Assembly (NCBI RefSeq): GCF_032854445.1
Contig: NC_088300.1
Coordinates: 14,787,191-14,851,190, forward strand
DNA from: Liolophura sinensis
Taxonomy: Eukaryota > Mollusca > Polyplacophora > Chitonida > Chitonidae
Direction of reading: 5' to 3'
Length of the DNA: 64,000 nucleotides
Shown here: positions 49,901-61,505 of the stretch, in pieces
Position numbering within the stretch: position 1 is the first letter of the stretch
Layout: every line of letters starts with the position of its first letter
The notes under the pieces: model-generated
Seen by the model: only the letters and a program-made list of their open reading frames with translations
The model's database searches: none
What the model was told of the DNA's origin: nothing
Translations under genes and position numbers: made by a program

Positions 49901-52310
49901 AAATTACCGTTTGAAAGAAAGTAAACTGATACAGTGGAATAATATTAACAACTAATATCGTACAGTGTACTCAAGTCTCTAAAGCAAACATTCAGAGGTG
50001 ATACTCACGGATTTGCTGAATACAGCTTGAGAGCAGGAGCGATAAATTGACATTTGGTGGAATAACATTCTTGTTTGTAATGGATTTAGTGGGCAGAAGT
50101 AATGAACTGTACTCTATTTGAACATCTTGGTTGTTGTTGTTGTAGGTGGGAGATGCTCCTAACAGTGCCTTTGATAAGGTGGTCGGTCATCTTCAGTCTC
50201 AAAGTAAATATCCCAGTAAATATCCAAGACCAAAATGATGCAAACCAGTGTAACAAGACAGGAAACTCACTACATGCAGTGGTTATTCAATACGCTAAAT
50301 CAGCCTGCTACAAAATTCCTCTCTTTTATTCACCAACATTGTCTTATTTCACTGGCCAGGGCGAATGTATTTTCTCTACACCATTCCATAAAGGTATATA
50401 CGACTTACATGTAAATACGTGGAGCAGCGGGAGCAGCTTTTCAGTTAGTTGCGTAATGTAAGTGTTGGGAGAGATACGCGGAATAACCGCTTCTAATGTG
50501 TCAGATCGACGGTTGTCCACATCTACCACTTCTTCACACGCGCATTAAATCTTCCCTAGCGTATATCGATGTGAACCGAGTGGCCCCATAATCAACTAAC
50601 GTGTTCTGAGTCTTGCCGAACTAAAAACGATACATGACAACCGCACAAATTCACAAAATAAATACATGTTCACGTGATCGATGTGAACTCAGAAAAAAAT
50701 AAGGTCGTTCAATGGAGATAATACCTATGGCAATCATTAAAGTAACACTGGGCAAGTCTAGTCGTCCACTTGGGTGGTTCACTCCCCATGTCGTCAGATA
50801 GCGCTAATTGCTTCAGTCTCGTTCGTTCTCGCAAGTGATCAAAATGGTGACAGACAGCTTACGGCCACAGTTGGTGTAGTGTCTGAAAATATATTTATTT
50901 TGTGAATTTGTGGAACTGTCAAGGATCGTTTTTGGTTCGGCAAGATTCAGAACACGTTAGTTGATTATGGGGATCACTCGGTTGACATTGATTTACGTTA
51001 GGGAAGATTTATTTATTTATTTATTTGATTGGTGTTTTACGCAGTACTCAAGAATATTTCACCTATACGATGGCTGCCAGCATTATGGTGTGAGGAAACC
51101 GGGCAAAGCCCGAGGGAAACCCACGACCATCCGCAGGTTGCTGGAAGACCTTTCCTACTTACGGCATCGTGCCCACTGGCGTTTTCTCTGAACAGATGCA
51201 ACGTTTCTGAATGTTCTTTTATGAAATTGCATTGAGGTAGAGGAAAGCTGAGATCGGTGTTTTACGCCTTACTCTATATTTGGTACCGCTATGTATAACA
51301 CACTGCTATATAAAAGCCATGGACAGTCCTATAAATAAATCTTTAATTTTAATCGGTGGTATTTCAGAATGCCTCTGTGATTCTCCATGCAGGTGACGTC
51401 ATAAAACTAGATACTTTCTCACTGCGCAGTCTCCTGCCGGTCGATGTCAGCACTTTCTTCCGGTACTCGGGAAGCCTGACAACACCGCCTTGCTACGAGA
51501 GTGTTATTTGGTCATTGTATCGGAATAATGTCGCTCTGGCGGAATCACAGGTTAGGCGGATTTTGTATTACCAAGTAAATGGGGAGGGTATTTCTTTATT
51601 TCTCCTGTGTTCCCTAACTATGGTTGGAGACCAGTTAAAAAGTTCACTCTTTCAAAGGGCCCATATTTTTTATCAGAGGCCCAATGGGATCAGTGAGACC
51701 AATTAACCTATTTCCTCAAACCAAACAAGAAGTTGGATTTTTTTATGATTTTTGACTTTGATTTTTTACATGCTCTTGCACAAACAGACCTTTTTGATAT
51801 ATCTGAAGCATCAAGTTAAATGATACATATTTCAGGAAAAGGCAGTTGATTATTACATTTTAAACTTACGGCTATACATTATAGATTTCCTAATTTATGT
51901 CATGAGAACCCCACTAAGAGTTCACAAAATCATGAGCTCTGTAGCCTTAAATGTCACACTGAACATCCAGGGAATGACAAACAAATGTGGTATAAAGTTA
52001 AAATGCAGCAAAAGACCCCTTTTCTACCAAATACGGTATTCGAGTATCTCAAGAAATATTTTACTTGCGGTTATTAAACTTAAACTTTGATGTTTTTTTC
52101 TTTCAGGTGAACAAATTCCGCACCCTTCTCAAGGCCAGTTTGCCAGGTGAAGGAAATGGTTCACGATTGGTTAATGACTTCAGGCCCGTACAGCCAATGA
52201 ACGCCCGAGTTGTGGAGACCAATAGGCCGATAAAAGGATGTGGCCTTTCTGCAAGTCCATCAGTGGATTTTTTTCTATCTGTAGTTCTCATCGTTCTGAC
52301 CCTGGTGTAA
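43970..52310 (+). CDS. Secreted/GPI-anchored alpha-carbonic anhydrase, 8 exons
   Basis: Exons: 43970-44042, 46414-46449, 47797-47967, 48741-48886, 49692-49784, 50146-50203, 51393-51550, 52107-52310; 312 codons plus stop with all phases joining. The enzyme hydrates CO2 to bicarbonate outside the cell. Visible: signal peptide (IIVLILLLSYAGL), SPIDI, the proton-shuttle His in NNGH (about 92), zinc ligands in QFHFHWG (119, 121) and EMHIVH (144), the gate Glu in GSEH, and SLTTPP (Thr 222). Cys 48 (HFPHCGG) and Cys 226 (TPPCYE) match the disulfide of extracellular forms. The C-terminus is a short hydrophobic tail (DFFLSVVLIVLTLV) after polar residues, as in CA4/CA15-type GPI signals. Exon 1 was chosen for its GTATGT donor and matching phase and is the least certain. 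Exon 3 is preceded by a minisatellite. Confidence 0.88.
44784..44898 (-). repeat. SINE tail/body fragment in carbonic anhydrase intron 1
   Basis: TTTATTTATTTATTGGATTG, then GGTGTTTTATGCTTTACTCA and a diverged body; the head is absent. Confidence 0.8.
45689..45954 (-). mobile_element. Full-length SINE with target-site duplication in carbonic anhydrase intron 1
   Basis: Complete reverse copy. The 10-bp direct repeat TGCCAGGAAT at 45679-45688 and 45955-45964 marks the target-site duplication. The tRNA-like head is at the high-coordinate end (GACCACGGAGGCCCC on +). Confidence 0.9.
47394..47482 (+). repeat. SINE tail/body fragment in carbonic anhydrase intron 2
   Basis: GTCGTATAAGTGAAATATTC followed by TTGAGTACGGCGTAAAAC and a long (AAAT)n tail that runs directly into the next minisatellite. 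Confidence 0.85.
47490..47796 (+). repeat. ~40-bp minisatellite abutting the exon 3 splice acceptor of carbonic anhydrase
   Basis: About seven pyrimidine-rich units of the type TTCCATTGTTTGCTCCTGAA plus TCTCTCAGAATACATCTTTC. The last, diverged unit (TTGTTCCTCAGTCTCTCAGC...) is the polypyrimidine tract of the acceptor ending CATAG at 47796. Units contain several CAG/AAG candidates near the true acceptor. Confidence 0.75.
48290..48620 (+). repeat. Dispersed repeat with two arms, copy 2 (carbonic anhydrase intron 3)
   Basis: Arm A 48296-48450 (ATTAAATAGAGATGACTT) and arm B 48535-48610 (AAGGTTCAGCGATATCGAGC) lie in direct order here. The same two arms at 28911-29570 are in opposite relative orientation. 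Confidence 0.65.
49171..49543. repeat. Two-copy 178-bp tandem duplication in carbonic anhydrase intron 4
   Basis: GAAATGCACATATATAGAGC starts at 49171 and again at 49349. Both copies continue through a (TTA)n run and GATATAACTGTTAT. Confidence 0.88.
51007..51168 (-). repeat. SINE lacking its head, in carbonic anhydrase intron 6
   Basis: Tail, body and middle are well preserved (CATTATGGTGTGAGGAAACC). The copy stops at the TACGGC junction, exactly where the head-only fragment at 34916 begins. Confidence 0.85.
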
Positions 52311-53015
52311 TGTGTTCTGATGTTCTAGTGTGCATCAAGGAAACTCAAAACGACAAAATGGTGATAGCTGTGATATAATGACTCCAAAATGCACAAGGCT
52401 ACTAATGCGCCTACTTCAAGTTTTTTCAAAGGCCATAACATTCTTTAATATCAAACAATGTGCCTGGGTAATTCAATCAACGACATCATAACACAACATA
52501 TTTCCGTTTCCAGCCGATTTCCAGCCTATGAAACAGTGAGTGTTTTCAGCTTGTAAAACTGCCATCATTTCCAGTCTACGAAACGAACATTTTTCAAGAA
52601 TATTTCCCCATTAACCGACCATAGAGCTATGAGATGCAGACCTACACATGCACGTGGTATACAAGTAGCTAATTTGTTTAGCGCCAGATCAAGTTCGCAA
52701 CCAATATCTTCAGACAAATGCAATGTATAACTGATTTGAAAATATATGTATTCAGATGTACTAAACCATTTACGTGGAAAGACGTTATTTCCTGTTTTGT
52801 TCTTTCATGAACATTTTTTGGAACTGTTTTCCACAGCAAGGACTCAGATGATGGCGTTTTATTCACACAGCTAGTTGTGCATGACTGCATGAAGATGTAA
52901 AATTAAAGAACTCAATCCCCGCCTGTCTTCGCCCTCAAGCTTTATACTCTCGACCCCGAATCCTAACAGCAGAAAGCTGAACTCAGGGCTAAAATTTCTA
53001 TGCATGATTCCGCAC

Positions 53016-53021
53016 AATAAA
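53016..53021 (+). terminator. Candidate poly(A) signal of the carbonic anhydrase gene
   Basis: AATAAA about 705 bp after the stop codon. ATTAAA-like sequences occur slightly earlier. Confidence 0.35.
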
Positions 53022-53842
53022 ATGTAGAAAACAGGTTAAAATATTTATAGTTCTTTTTACGAGTCTTAAAGAGGCTTAATACATTCACTTACTCTGACTA
53101 AAATCTGATCTAACAGACATTCCTTATACCAGCCTTTAGCTAAGTGTCGACATGCACAGCGTGCATGTGGCTGGCTACTTGTAATACTTGTATGTCAGGT
53201 GGAGGCTTGTGCGTGTGAAGAAGTAGGCCTACATAGGAAGTAATACGATGATATATACATGTACATTATATTTGTGTCCTCAACAATTACACGAATATTT
53301 CAACTTATCAGTTGAACTACAATAATACTACAAGTTTAAGATACACTGGAGAGATATTCTGCTTTGTCATAATTAAGTTATTTGACAGATTAAAATAAAT
53401 TGTCAATATCTTGACTTTGGTGAAAAAAAAATGTTCCAAATCAGGTCAGACCGTCCAGTGTTTTCAGTACTTGAACCATGAGCGTTCTTCTGTAGATAAC
53501 ACGATTAATAAACCACCTGTCAATCAAATTCTAAGAGCTCTCTCTAGCCCGGGGTGTTGGGGAGCCTACTAATTACCGTAAATGAGATGACAAGTAAAAC
53601 ATTGACCTGAATTTAGTCATGATGTTGGTGTAGTGTGGCTGAACAAAAAAAGAACAAGCAGAAACGCAATGCCAACCCTAAAATAAATGATTCTTATCAA
53701 CATATACATTTTGTAGCCACTTTATTGTCTTAGTCGGTCAAGGCTGTCTGGGTCACTGTAACGTGATGCGCAACCATGAGTGACTGACGCGGAAGACACG
53801 TCCTTGAAAGTTTCCTCATATATCACCATAAATGAGGTGGGC

Positions 53843-53874
53843 TACATCAAAACATCAATCAAATAAATAAATAA
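53843..53874 (+). repeat. SINE tail remnant
   Basis: AACATCAATCAAATAAATAA is the SINE 3' tail. It faces a reverse copy that starts a few bases later, giving a tail-to-tail pair. Confidence 0.7.
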
Positions 53875-53879
53875 ATTTC

Positions 53880-54118
53880 TTTACTCAATTGTTACTTTAC
53901 ACCACACTCAAGGATATTTCACTTTTACGACTGTAGCCAACATTATTGTTGAAGGAAACCAGATAGAGTCCGCGAAAAACCTACGACCAACCGCAAGTTG
54001 CTGTCAGACCGTCCTGTGTGCGACAAGAGTGGAAGCCGGTCTTGAACTCGCAGGGACCACATTAGAGAGAGGGTCTTGGGTTATTACGCTGCTCTAGCGC
54101 GCAAACCTCCTCGGCCGC
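53880..54118 (-). mobile_element. Diverged full-length SINE
   Basis: Tail, body (CAAGGATATTTCACTTTTAC), middle and tRNA-like head (GCTCTAGCGCGCAAAC) are all present but with many substitutions, indicating an old copy. Confidence 0.75.
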
Positions 54119-54418
54119 TGAAGTTTGAGTGACGAAGTCGTGTTGAGTGACGTAATACTTAATAAGGCACCGCAATGCAAGAGCACATCTCAAGAACCCA
54201 ACTTATACACGGCGCATGCCTCAACCTGACAATAAAGTGATTATAACAACTGCTCCCCACCTCTCTACCTCGCCATTTGCAAAGGTTGAGGTAACGAGGC
54301 AGCGAGATATCGGTGTATACATAGTCTAGCGAGTTACATGACCTCCACACAAAACAGTATAAAAATATGTATGAGATAACAGAAAAACAAGCACTAGCGC
54401 CATGGGCCAAACATCACT

Positions 54419-54605
54419 TTATTTGTTTATTTGATTGGTGTTCTCATTTATTTCATGATTTTTCAGATTTTTCATTTATACGACGTCGACGAGTATTATT
54501 ATGGGTAGGAGGCGGGTAGCGACCGGGAAGTGCCCGGAGTAAGCCCACGCCCAACCCTCGGGTTGCTGGTGGACCTTCCCACGTACAGTCGGAGAGGAAG
54601 CCAAA
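54419..54605 (-). repeat. SINE lacking its distal head
   Basis: TTTATTTGATTGGTGTTCTC, a diverged body, and a middle ending CAGTCGGAGAGGAAGCC. The rest of the head is missing. Confidence 0.75.
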
Positions 54606-57427
54606 CATCATTTAAGCGGCGAAATGTTTTCTTAACGTCTGAATAAAGAGAATGGCAGTTATCAACAAGGAGAAAGTTTAAGTGCCGTTCCATATGAACA
54701 TACATGTATATCAGGTTTGGCAGTGAAATAACTATTGATGGATGGATGTATTCGTTGGTTTGATTATTGAGTACTGATTGTTTCATTGATTGATTGCAGT
54801 CATTTGAAACAACTGCTGCGATGTCAGTTGCAATTGATCAGACGTCACTGGTCTATCGAATTACTAAAAATGCTGTGTTGCCATCACATGTAATAAACAA
54901 TCAATCAAGGACGAACATGTGAATACTTTGCACCTAACTATATATCCATCTGTTTGAGTAATATTGTTAACTTCTTTTCAGTTTATGTTTGAACTTAAGA
55001 GGAACCACCCTGTGACAGTTAGATTTTAAACAAGACAAAAACCGGTAAGCACACCCACAAGCTGCAAGACGTGCGTATTTCAAATAGTCATCCCACAGTC
55101 AAGAATACGAAGAACGCCATATGAACAAGGAGAATAACAAGAACAACAAGAAATGTGTCATTTATCACTGGTTTGTGAGTAATTAGCATATAATCTGGCT
55201 GCGAGGTTTCTCACATTGACCTATAACAGGTATCTGATTTGCTTTGCTGGATGTGATATGTCACGCACAATGCAAATGGCGATTATTTGACTTGACTATG
55301 TTTTAAAGGATAAATATAATATAATGTATATATCTCGGAGAGAGACAATGAATGCTCTGCTGAAATATACAATAGCTAACAAAAATGTCTGACCATCCTC
55401 GGGCTTGAAAGAGGCGCCTAAAATGTTCACATAGTGAGATTTGATATAAAATCATCTCAGCTGCAAGTAGGGTATGATGTGAAGAGGAAGTGACTAATTA
55501 ACGCTTTATTCTTTCTTTCTCGTTTTGTGATTACGTTCTATCGAATTTTACCCAACATTTATCTCGGAAATGAACGCTTGCCATATCATGCACGTATTTA
55601 AGATATAAAGAATAGAATTTTAAACTTTGAACAATGCCACAGTATTTTATAATAACAGGACAAACTGTGAGTTAATTTTAGTACCAGGGTTTATATTCTT
55701 TATGTACCAGTGAGGAGTTTGACCATAACGGGTGAAGTAGACCCTGTGAGATGTCCGTTGATTGATTAGATGTGGCTGTGGTCAGTTTGCTCGGGAATTG
55801 CCCGGACTTTGCATGCGGCTAAACAAACTCAAAAGTTAGACCTCCATCTCATCATCTGACGACTGACCGGAAGTCAGTATTGTCACATGTATAGGAGATC
55901 AAGATGATTGCAAATATAAACCCACTGCTACCCCAATTAGGTCCGTTACCTCTAATCATCCTTGTGTAACCTTTCCATCTTTTCTTATATATTTGTATGA
56001 GTTCTTTATAAAGTGAGTTCCTCAGATTTAAATATCAACACGTTTTTAAAAAGGCAACATTTGAAACGCAAAGACACGCTCTACACGGTAGGCCAACACT
56101 TGTTACCACGACAGATTACGATGGGACAAAGGAGGTAAAACTGGGGAATGTATATGAGATGTTTACATATAACAACTGATAATCCAGCGATCATCCAGTA
56201 TCAACATGATGGTGACATAATTAAGATCCCATTGGCGAGAATCAGGAAATTTGTTACATGCCTTCGCAAAACAACGACCCATGAGCCTCTCTCCAGTGCG
56301 ATCGATTTGAAGTCTGCCAATAGCTTATGGATAATTGTCGTTTTCCCACGTGTCCTTCCCAATTGAAAAATATCCTAAAAATGAAAGTTTTTTTATTGTT
56401 TACATAGAATTCACAGCGGTCCATCACATGATGACATTGTTTTTCTGTTTTGTTTTGGTTTATTTCTATTCTTTGTTTGTATTTTTTCTGTGTTCTTATC
56501 TTTCCTTTCAGCATTTCCTCATTTGGTGATAATTATCCACAAATACGTAAAAATGAAATATTTTTAAATATAAATGACCGATGGCGAGGGCGGTGGGTGG
56601 CAAGGGCGGTGGATTTTTTAAAATTTCAAAAGAAATAAAAATGTGTACTTTTAAGTGTTTCATTATTTGTATTCATATAATATCAAATGGAATGATATGA
56701 AAATTAATGGGACAACGAATTTTTTCAAACTTCCCACAGTTTCATTACTATGCATACGTGTATATATATATACATCGCTCGGTTCTACACGGTATATAGG
56801 ATGTACAGCTATTTTATTCCATTTTTACAAATGTGTACAGTGTTTTGTAACACACTGCGTTATGATCTAAGTTACATTACCCCTGAAATTCTTTGATGTA
56901 GCGATATGTTAAATGAAGAATGTGACGCTAATATTTTACATTTGTCCAGGAGATAAATGATTAATAGAGGAATAACCATTCATTATTCACTTGTAACAAT
57001 GTGACAATGAATCTATCGTGACACAGTGTGATAGAAACGATGCGATGGAAAGAAGGATGCTCTTGGTGAAATGAAATGAACATGCCGGCTTTAATTAGTG
57101 GACCGTAATAAATAGCCATGTAAGAAAGTGAAAAAAAAAATCTTAAATTTCAAAGTGACAGCATAACATGAAAATACATGGCCTGCAGCGGTATGACATG
57201 AACAACAAAGTGTCGTATCACGTGGCAAAAAATACGACGTAGTTTGTTATTTGCCTTGGGTTCGGTATCATATTCCCTTACATGAACAAGCCAATAAAAC
57301 ACTTATGTTGGAAACTCCCGGCATGGCACTGGGTCTATGGCGTCAAGAGCAGCTCGTAAGCTGAATAAATTCCCAGCTCCAAATTTGCATGACCCTACTA
57401 GTGAGGTTAATCAAAATCCAAATAAAA

Positions 57428-58680
57428 AAGATGTTTACCAGCCCAAACCAGCATATATCGACATGTTTACCAGCCCAAACCGCATATATCTAGGTGTTTA
57501 CCAGCCCAAATAAGCATATATCGAGGTGTTTACCAGCCCAAACCAGTATATATCGAGATATTTACCAGCCCAAACCAGCACATATGGAGATGTTTACCAG
57601 CCCAAACCAGCATATATCGAGATGTTTACCAGCCCATACCAGCATATATCGACATGTTTACCAGCCCAAACCAGCACATATGGAGATGTTTACCAGCCCA
57701 AACCAGCATATATCGAGATGTTTACCAGCCCATACCAGCATATATCGACACGTTTACCAGCCCAAACGAGCACATATGGAGATGTTTGCCAGCTCAAACA
57801 AGCACATATCGAGATGTTTACCAGCCCAAACGAACATATATCGAGATTTTTACCAGCCCAAACCAGTATATATGGAGATGTTTATCAGCCCAAACAAGCA
57901 AATATCGAGATGGTTACCAGCCCAAACCAGCATACATCGAGATGTTTATCAGCCCAAACAAGCACATATCGAGATGTTTACCAGCCCAAACCAGCATATA
58001 ATGGGATGTTACCAGCCAAAACCAACATATATCGAGATGTTTACCAGCCCAAACTAACATATATCGAGATGTTTACCAGCCCAAACAAGCATATATCGAG
58101 ATGTTTAACAGCCCAAACAAGCACATATTGAAATGTTTACCAGCCCAAAAGAGCACATATAGAGATGTTTACCAGCCCAAACTAGCACATATCGAGATGT
58201 TTACCAGCCCAAAAGAGCACATATAGAGATGTTTACCAGCCCAAACTAGCACATATCGAGATGTTTACCAGCCCAAACGAGCATATATCGACATGTTTAC
58301 CAGCCCAAACTAGCACATATCGAGATGTTTACCAGTCCAAACCAGCATATATCGAGGTGTTTCCCAGCCCAAACCAGTATATATAGAGATGTTTACCAGC
58401 CCAAACTAGCACATATCGAGATGTTTACCAGCCCAAACGAGCATATATCGACATGTTTACCAGCCCAAACAAGCACATATCGAGATGTTTACCAGCCCAA
58501 ACGAGCACATATCGAAATGTTACCATCCCAAACAAGCACATATGGAAATGTTACCAGCCCAAACAAGCACATATCGTGATGTTTACCTGCCCAAACAAGC
58601 ATATATTGAGATGTTTACCAACCCAAACAAGCATATATTGAGGTGTTTACCAGCCCAAACAAGCATATATCGAGGTGAAC
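57428..58680 (+). repeat. 32-bp minisatellite, about 39 copies
   Basis: Unit close to GATGTTTACCAGCCCAAACA plus AGCATATATCGA, with substitutions among CAAGC/CCAGC/CGAGC and ATATAT/ACATAT. No frame of the consensus has a stop on +, so reading frames of up to ~200 codons appear and rotate through all frames. No other coding evidence. Confidence 0.95.
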
Positions 58681-60140
58681 GCGCGCAGTGACACGAGTGT
58701 TGAGCTTAAAAAGATGTAACCAAAGCCATATGAGCATGCCATGAGCGAATGAACGATGACTGCTTTAGGCCACATCGGCAGTGTTTCAGCCATACCAGGT
58801 TTTATGCTAAGGAATAGCGAGAGTATTAAGGTACTGATGTGTCCGTCTGTAAAATAAATTCACAGTGAATTCAAAATGTGTTCGCATGACACAGAGACAA
58901 AAACTGACACGGAGAAGAAAAACAATTTAAAGTTTGAGTTTAGAGTTATTCATGGTCAGTATTCAAGGAGCAATACATTTTCAAAGTCCCCGTAACCCCT
59001 CGCAGATGTAGGCCTATAACCCTTTCAAAAAGAAAAAAGGCTCATTTTGTTTCGTCAGCTAAAGATTCTTTATCTGTAAGCCCTCACATCCTAGCTGTGT
59101 CACTGACTTAAGACGCAGTTTTATTAAACCATTCGATGTAGGGAGATCTACACCACCGTTGCACTTTTACGAATGAACTTAAAATACTCCAGACTGACGG
59201 ACTTCCACCCGCGGCATTTAAATACTATAAAAACCGAATTCTCCAGAAATCGGCAACATCTTTAAAGTTCTGCAATAAGGCTTACACCTAAGTTGTGCCA
59301 CAGCGGCTAGGGTCGAATGGAGAAGAGTCGCTGTGATAGACCAGTTAGCTAGACCAAGCCTACGTCAATGAAAAAAGCTACAAATACGCAAGATTTGTTC
59401 GATATATGCAATTAAACAATCTGCTACTAAAGCATATGATAAACACGTGTAAATTATTATCCTAATGTACTTCTTGCTAAGAAAAAATCCACCAGATAAT
59501 TTAGATCAAAATTACCTCCCCTTCTACTAACCAATCAACAATCACAGTTTTATGCAGTTTAAGAAAAAACTAAAGGAAAAACATACTCTTGATGATTGCA
59601 AGTTTCAAAACTCATAGTTTAAGAAGAATTGGAGGAAAATGCAGAGATGTTAATTGTAATTTAATAGATATCACCGGTCTAGAATTACTCAAAAAGCTTC
59701 CTCTGTTGTCATAACAATTAATATATATAACATTAAAACAATTCAATGGGACCCCCCCGAATAATCGGAAAAGCCGCTTTGTATCTTTCAGTATTGAGGA
59801 GTCGCGTTCAGCTGACATCAATCTAAAATCGTTCAGTTGACATCTGTTGAAAATGATAAATAAATACTTGTCTAGTGCCGAAAGGGCAATTATACATGTA
59901 TGTGATGTGTCATTTCAAGTGTGTATGCCTTTACATTACGACTGAAGCGTAACGAGGCAGTGTCTTTCGGAAGAGTTTTCCCTGCTGACGTCATCACCGA
60001 TTTAGGGTCAGTCCGAATAAAAAAATTTATTTTTAACATAAAGTTTTCTTTGAATTTCTTTAACACTTGTTTTCATTTTTTTTAATGAAAATTTTTTTCT
60101 TGAGATTCACGCATGAGCAGTGAAGCATTTCTTTGCACTG

Positions 60141-60147
60141 TATAAAA
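60141..60147 (+). promoter_or_regulatory. Candidate TATA box for the exon at 60275
   Basis: TATAAAA lies 134 bp upstream of the ATG at 60275. A start about 30 bp downstream gives a leader of ~100 nt. Confidence 0.45.
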
Positions 60148-60274
60148 CAGCTCCAAAACGCTACACATATATTCGTGTGTGAAGAGCGAGACCAAAACGT
60201 GAATAATTGATTTCAACCTTGAACCATCGCAGAAACTTCGTTGATTACAAAGCATTGTGCTGTGAAGAAAAGAT

Positions 60275-60350
60275 ATGCCATTGTTTAAAAAACTGATGGT
60301 CCGATTGCTTCTGCTGGTCAATGTGATCGCTATTGCTCTATCGTCTTCTG
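60275..60350 (+). CDS. Putative first exon encoding a signal peptide; rest of gene not found
   Basis: The 76-nt exon reads MPLFKKLMVRLLLLVNVIAI and onward to ALSSSG. It has a basic start, a long hydrophobic core and small residues: a classic secretory signal. It ends at a consensus donor (CTG|GTGAGT) in phase 1, the same phase as exon 1 of the carbonic anhydrase upstream. A TATA box lies 134 bp before it. Downstream exons are probably past the window or too diverged to see. A further secreted protein, possibly another carbonic anhydrase, is only a guess. Confidence 0.5.
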
Positions 60351-60389
60351 GTGAGTCTGCAACTATAAATTATCACGCACAAATAAGCA

Positions 60390-60665
60390 TTTATTTATTT
60401 GTTTTATTTATTTCATTGGTGTTTTACGCTGTACTCAAGAATATTTCACTTTTACGATGGCGGCCGGCATTGTGTTTGGAGGAAACCTGACAGAGCCCGA
60501 GGAAAACCCACAACTATCCGAAGGTTGCTGAAAGATCTTCCCATATACGGTCGGAGATAAAATCAGTAGGAGCTGGGCTTGAACTCACAGCATCCGCGTT
60601 GGTGAGAGGCTCCTGGGTCATTGCGCCGCGCGAGTGGTGTTACCCCTCTCGGCCAAGGAGGCCCC
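60390..60665 (-). mobile_element. Full-length SINE
   Basis: Tail (TTTATTTATTTCATTGGTG), body, middle and tRNA-like head ending CCAAGGAGGCCCCC are present with moderate divergence. No obvious target duplication. Confidence 0.85.
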
Positions 60666-60787
60666 CAAAATTAGGAAATCGATTTTCCAAAATCTGATCC
60701 TTGAATTAGGTGATATATTGCATAAAGGTCTCCGAATAAACATGCCTATTTTAAAACCTTAATAACCAATTTCCTCATATCCCAATA

Positions 60788-60845
60788 CTAACCGCTGTCA
60801 TATAAGTGAAATATTCTTGAATATGAGGTAAAACACAAATAAAAC
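60788..60845 (+). repeat. SINE tail/body fragment
   Basis: TGTCATATAAGTGAAATATT followed by CTTGAATATGAGGTAAAAC; opposite in orientation to the copy at 60390-60665. Confidence 0.75.
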
Positions 60846-61361
60846 CTTATTCGGCCCTTTCCGCGTTACAGTGTTTATGCATTATGTTTCCTAAAAAAAA
60901 TAGCACGTATGTTACCATCAGCTTTCTTTCTTTTTTTTTGCACTTCTTTAATTCTGAAATATGATATAAAGCATTAGGATTTTCTTCTTTTTGTCGAAAA
61001 TTTGATATCACAGATTTTGAGTAAAAATTTGACTGTCGCTACTTTGCTTGCATCTTTTAATCAATCGTCAATGGTTTTCTTCTGACCCTTTCATTTGCTC
61101 CATATACCAACCTCCCGTGAGTGTAGGTTCTTTAGTACGCTGTTAATCACCTTTCAAATAAATAAATAAAAATTAGACATCTGAATACAATAATTAAAAA
61201 GTCATACCGTTTATGGCATCCGTATATGGTTTAATCTCATTCTTTTTAGCAGGATTTTCGTCGATCTCAGGGGTCGAACAGCACAATGACTTCTCCGTCT
61301 GATTCCAACTGCCTATAGACTTGAATACCGCTTTTTAAACGAAATATTCTTTTTAGGACGC

Positions 61362-61505
61362 AATGTTTATTGTTTAACGTGCTGAAGAATTTTCTATTAA
61401 TATGACGGCGGTCACGTCTATGGATGAAGGAGACCTGAGTACCCGGAGAAAACCACCGACCATCTATAGCTACCTGACAAACCTCCGGGCGTAAAGCCGC
61501 TACCA
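61362..61505 (-). repeat. Diverged SINE-related sequence
   Basis: GTTTAACGTGCTGAAGAATT, then ATTAATATGACGGCGGTCAC and GGAGACCTGAGTACCCGGAG keep the order of SINE domains but with many differences; it could be a sister family. Confidence 0.5.

Larger units (their letters stand above)
52311..60274. other. Gene-free interval downstream of carbonic anhydrase
   Basis: Apart from a probable 3' UTR (to about 53040), SINE copies and a large minisatellite, nothing recognisable was found. Short reading frames here match no family. Confidence 0.5.

Noticed and set aside
57494-58131. Open reading frames of 187-201 codons on +
   Set aside because: They are produced by a 32-bp satellite without stops. 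The same peptides appear in all three frames and there is no domain, splice or start-context support.
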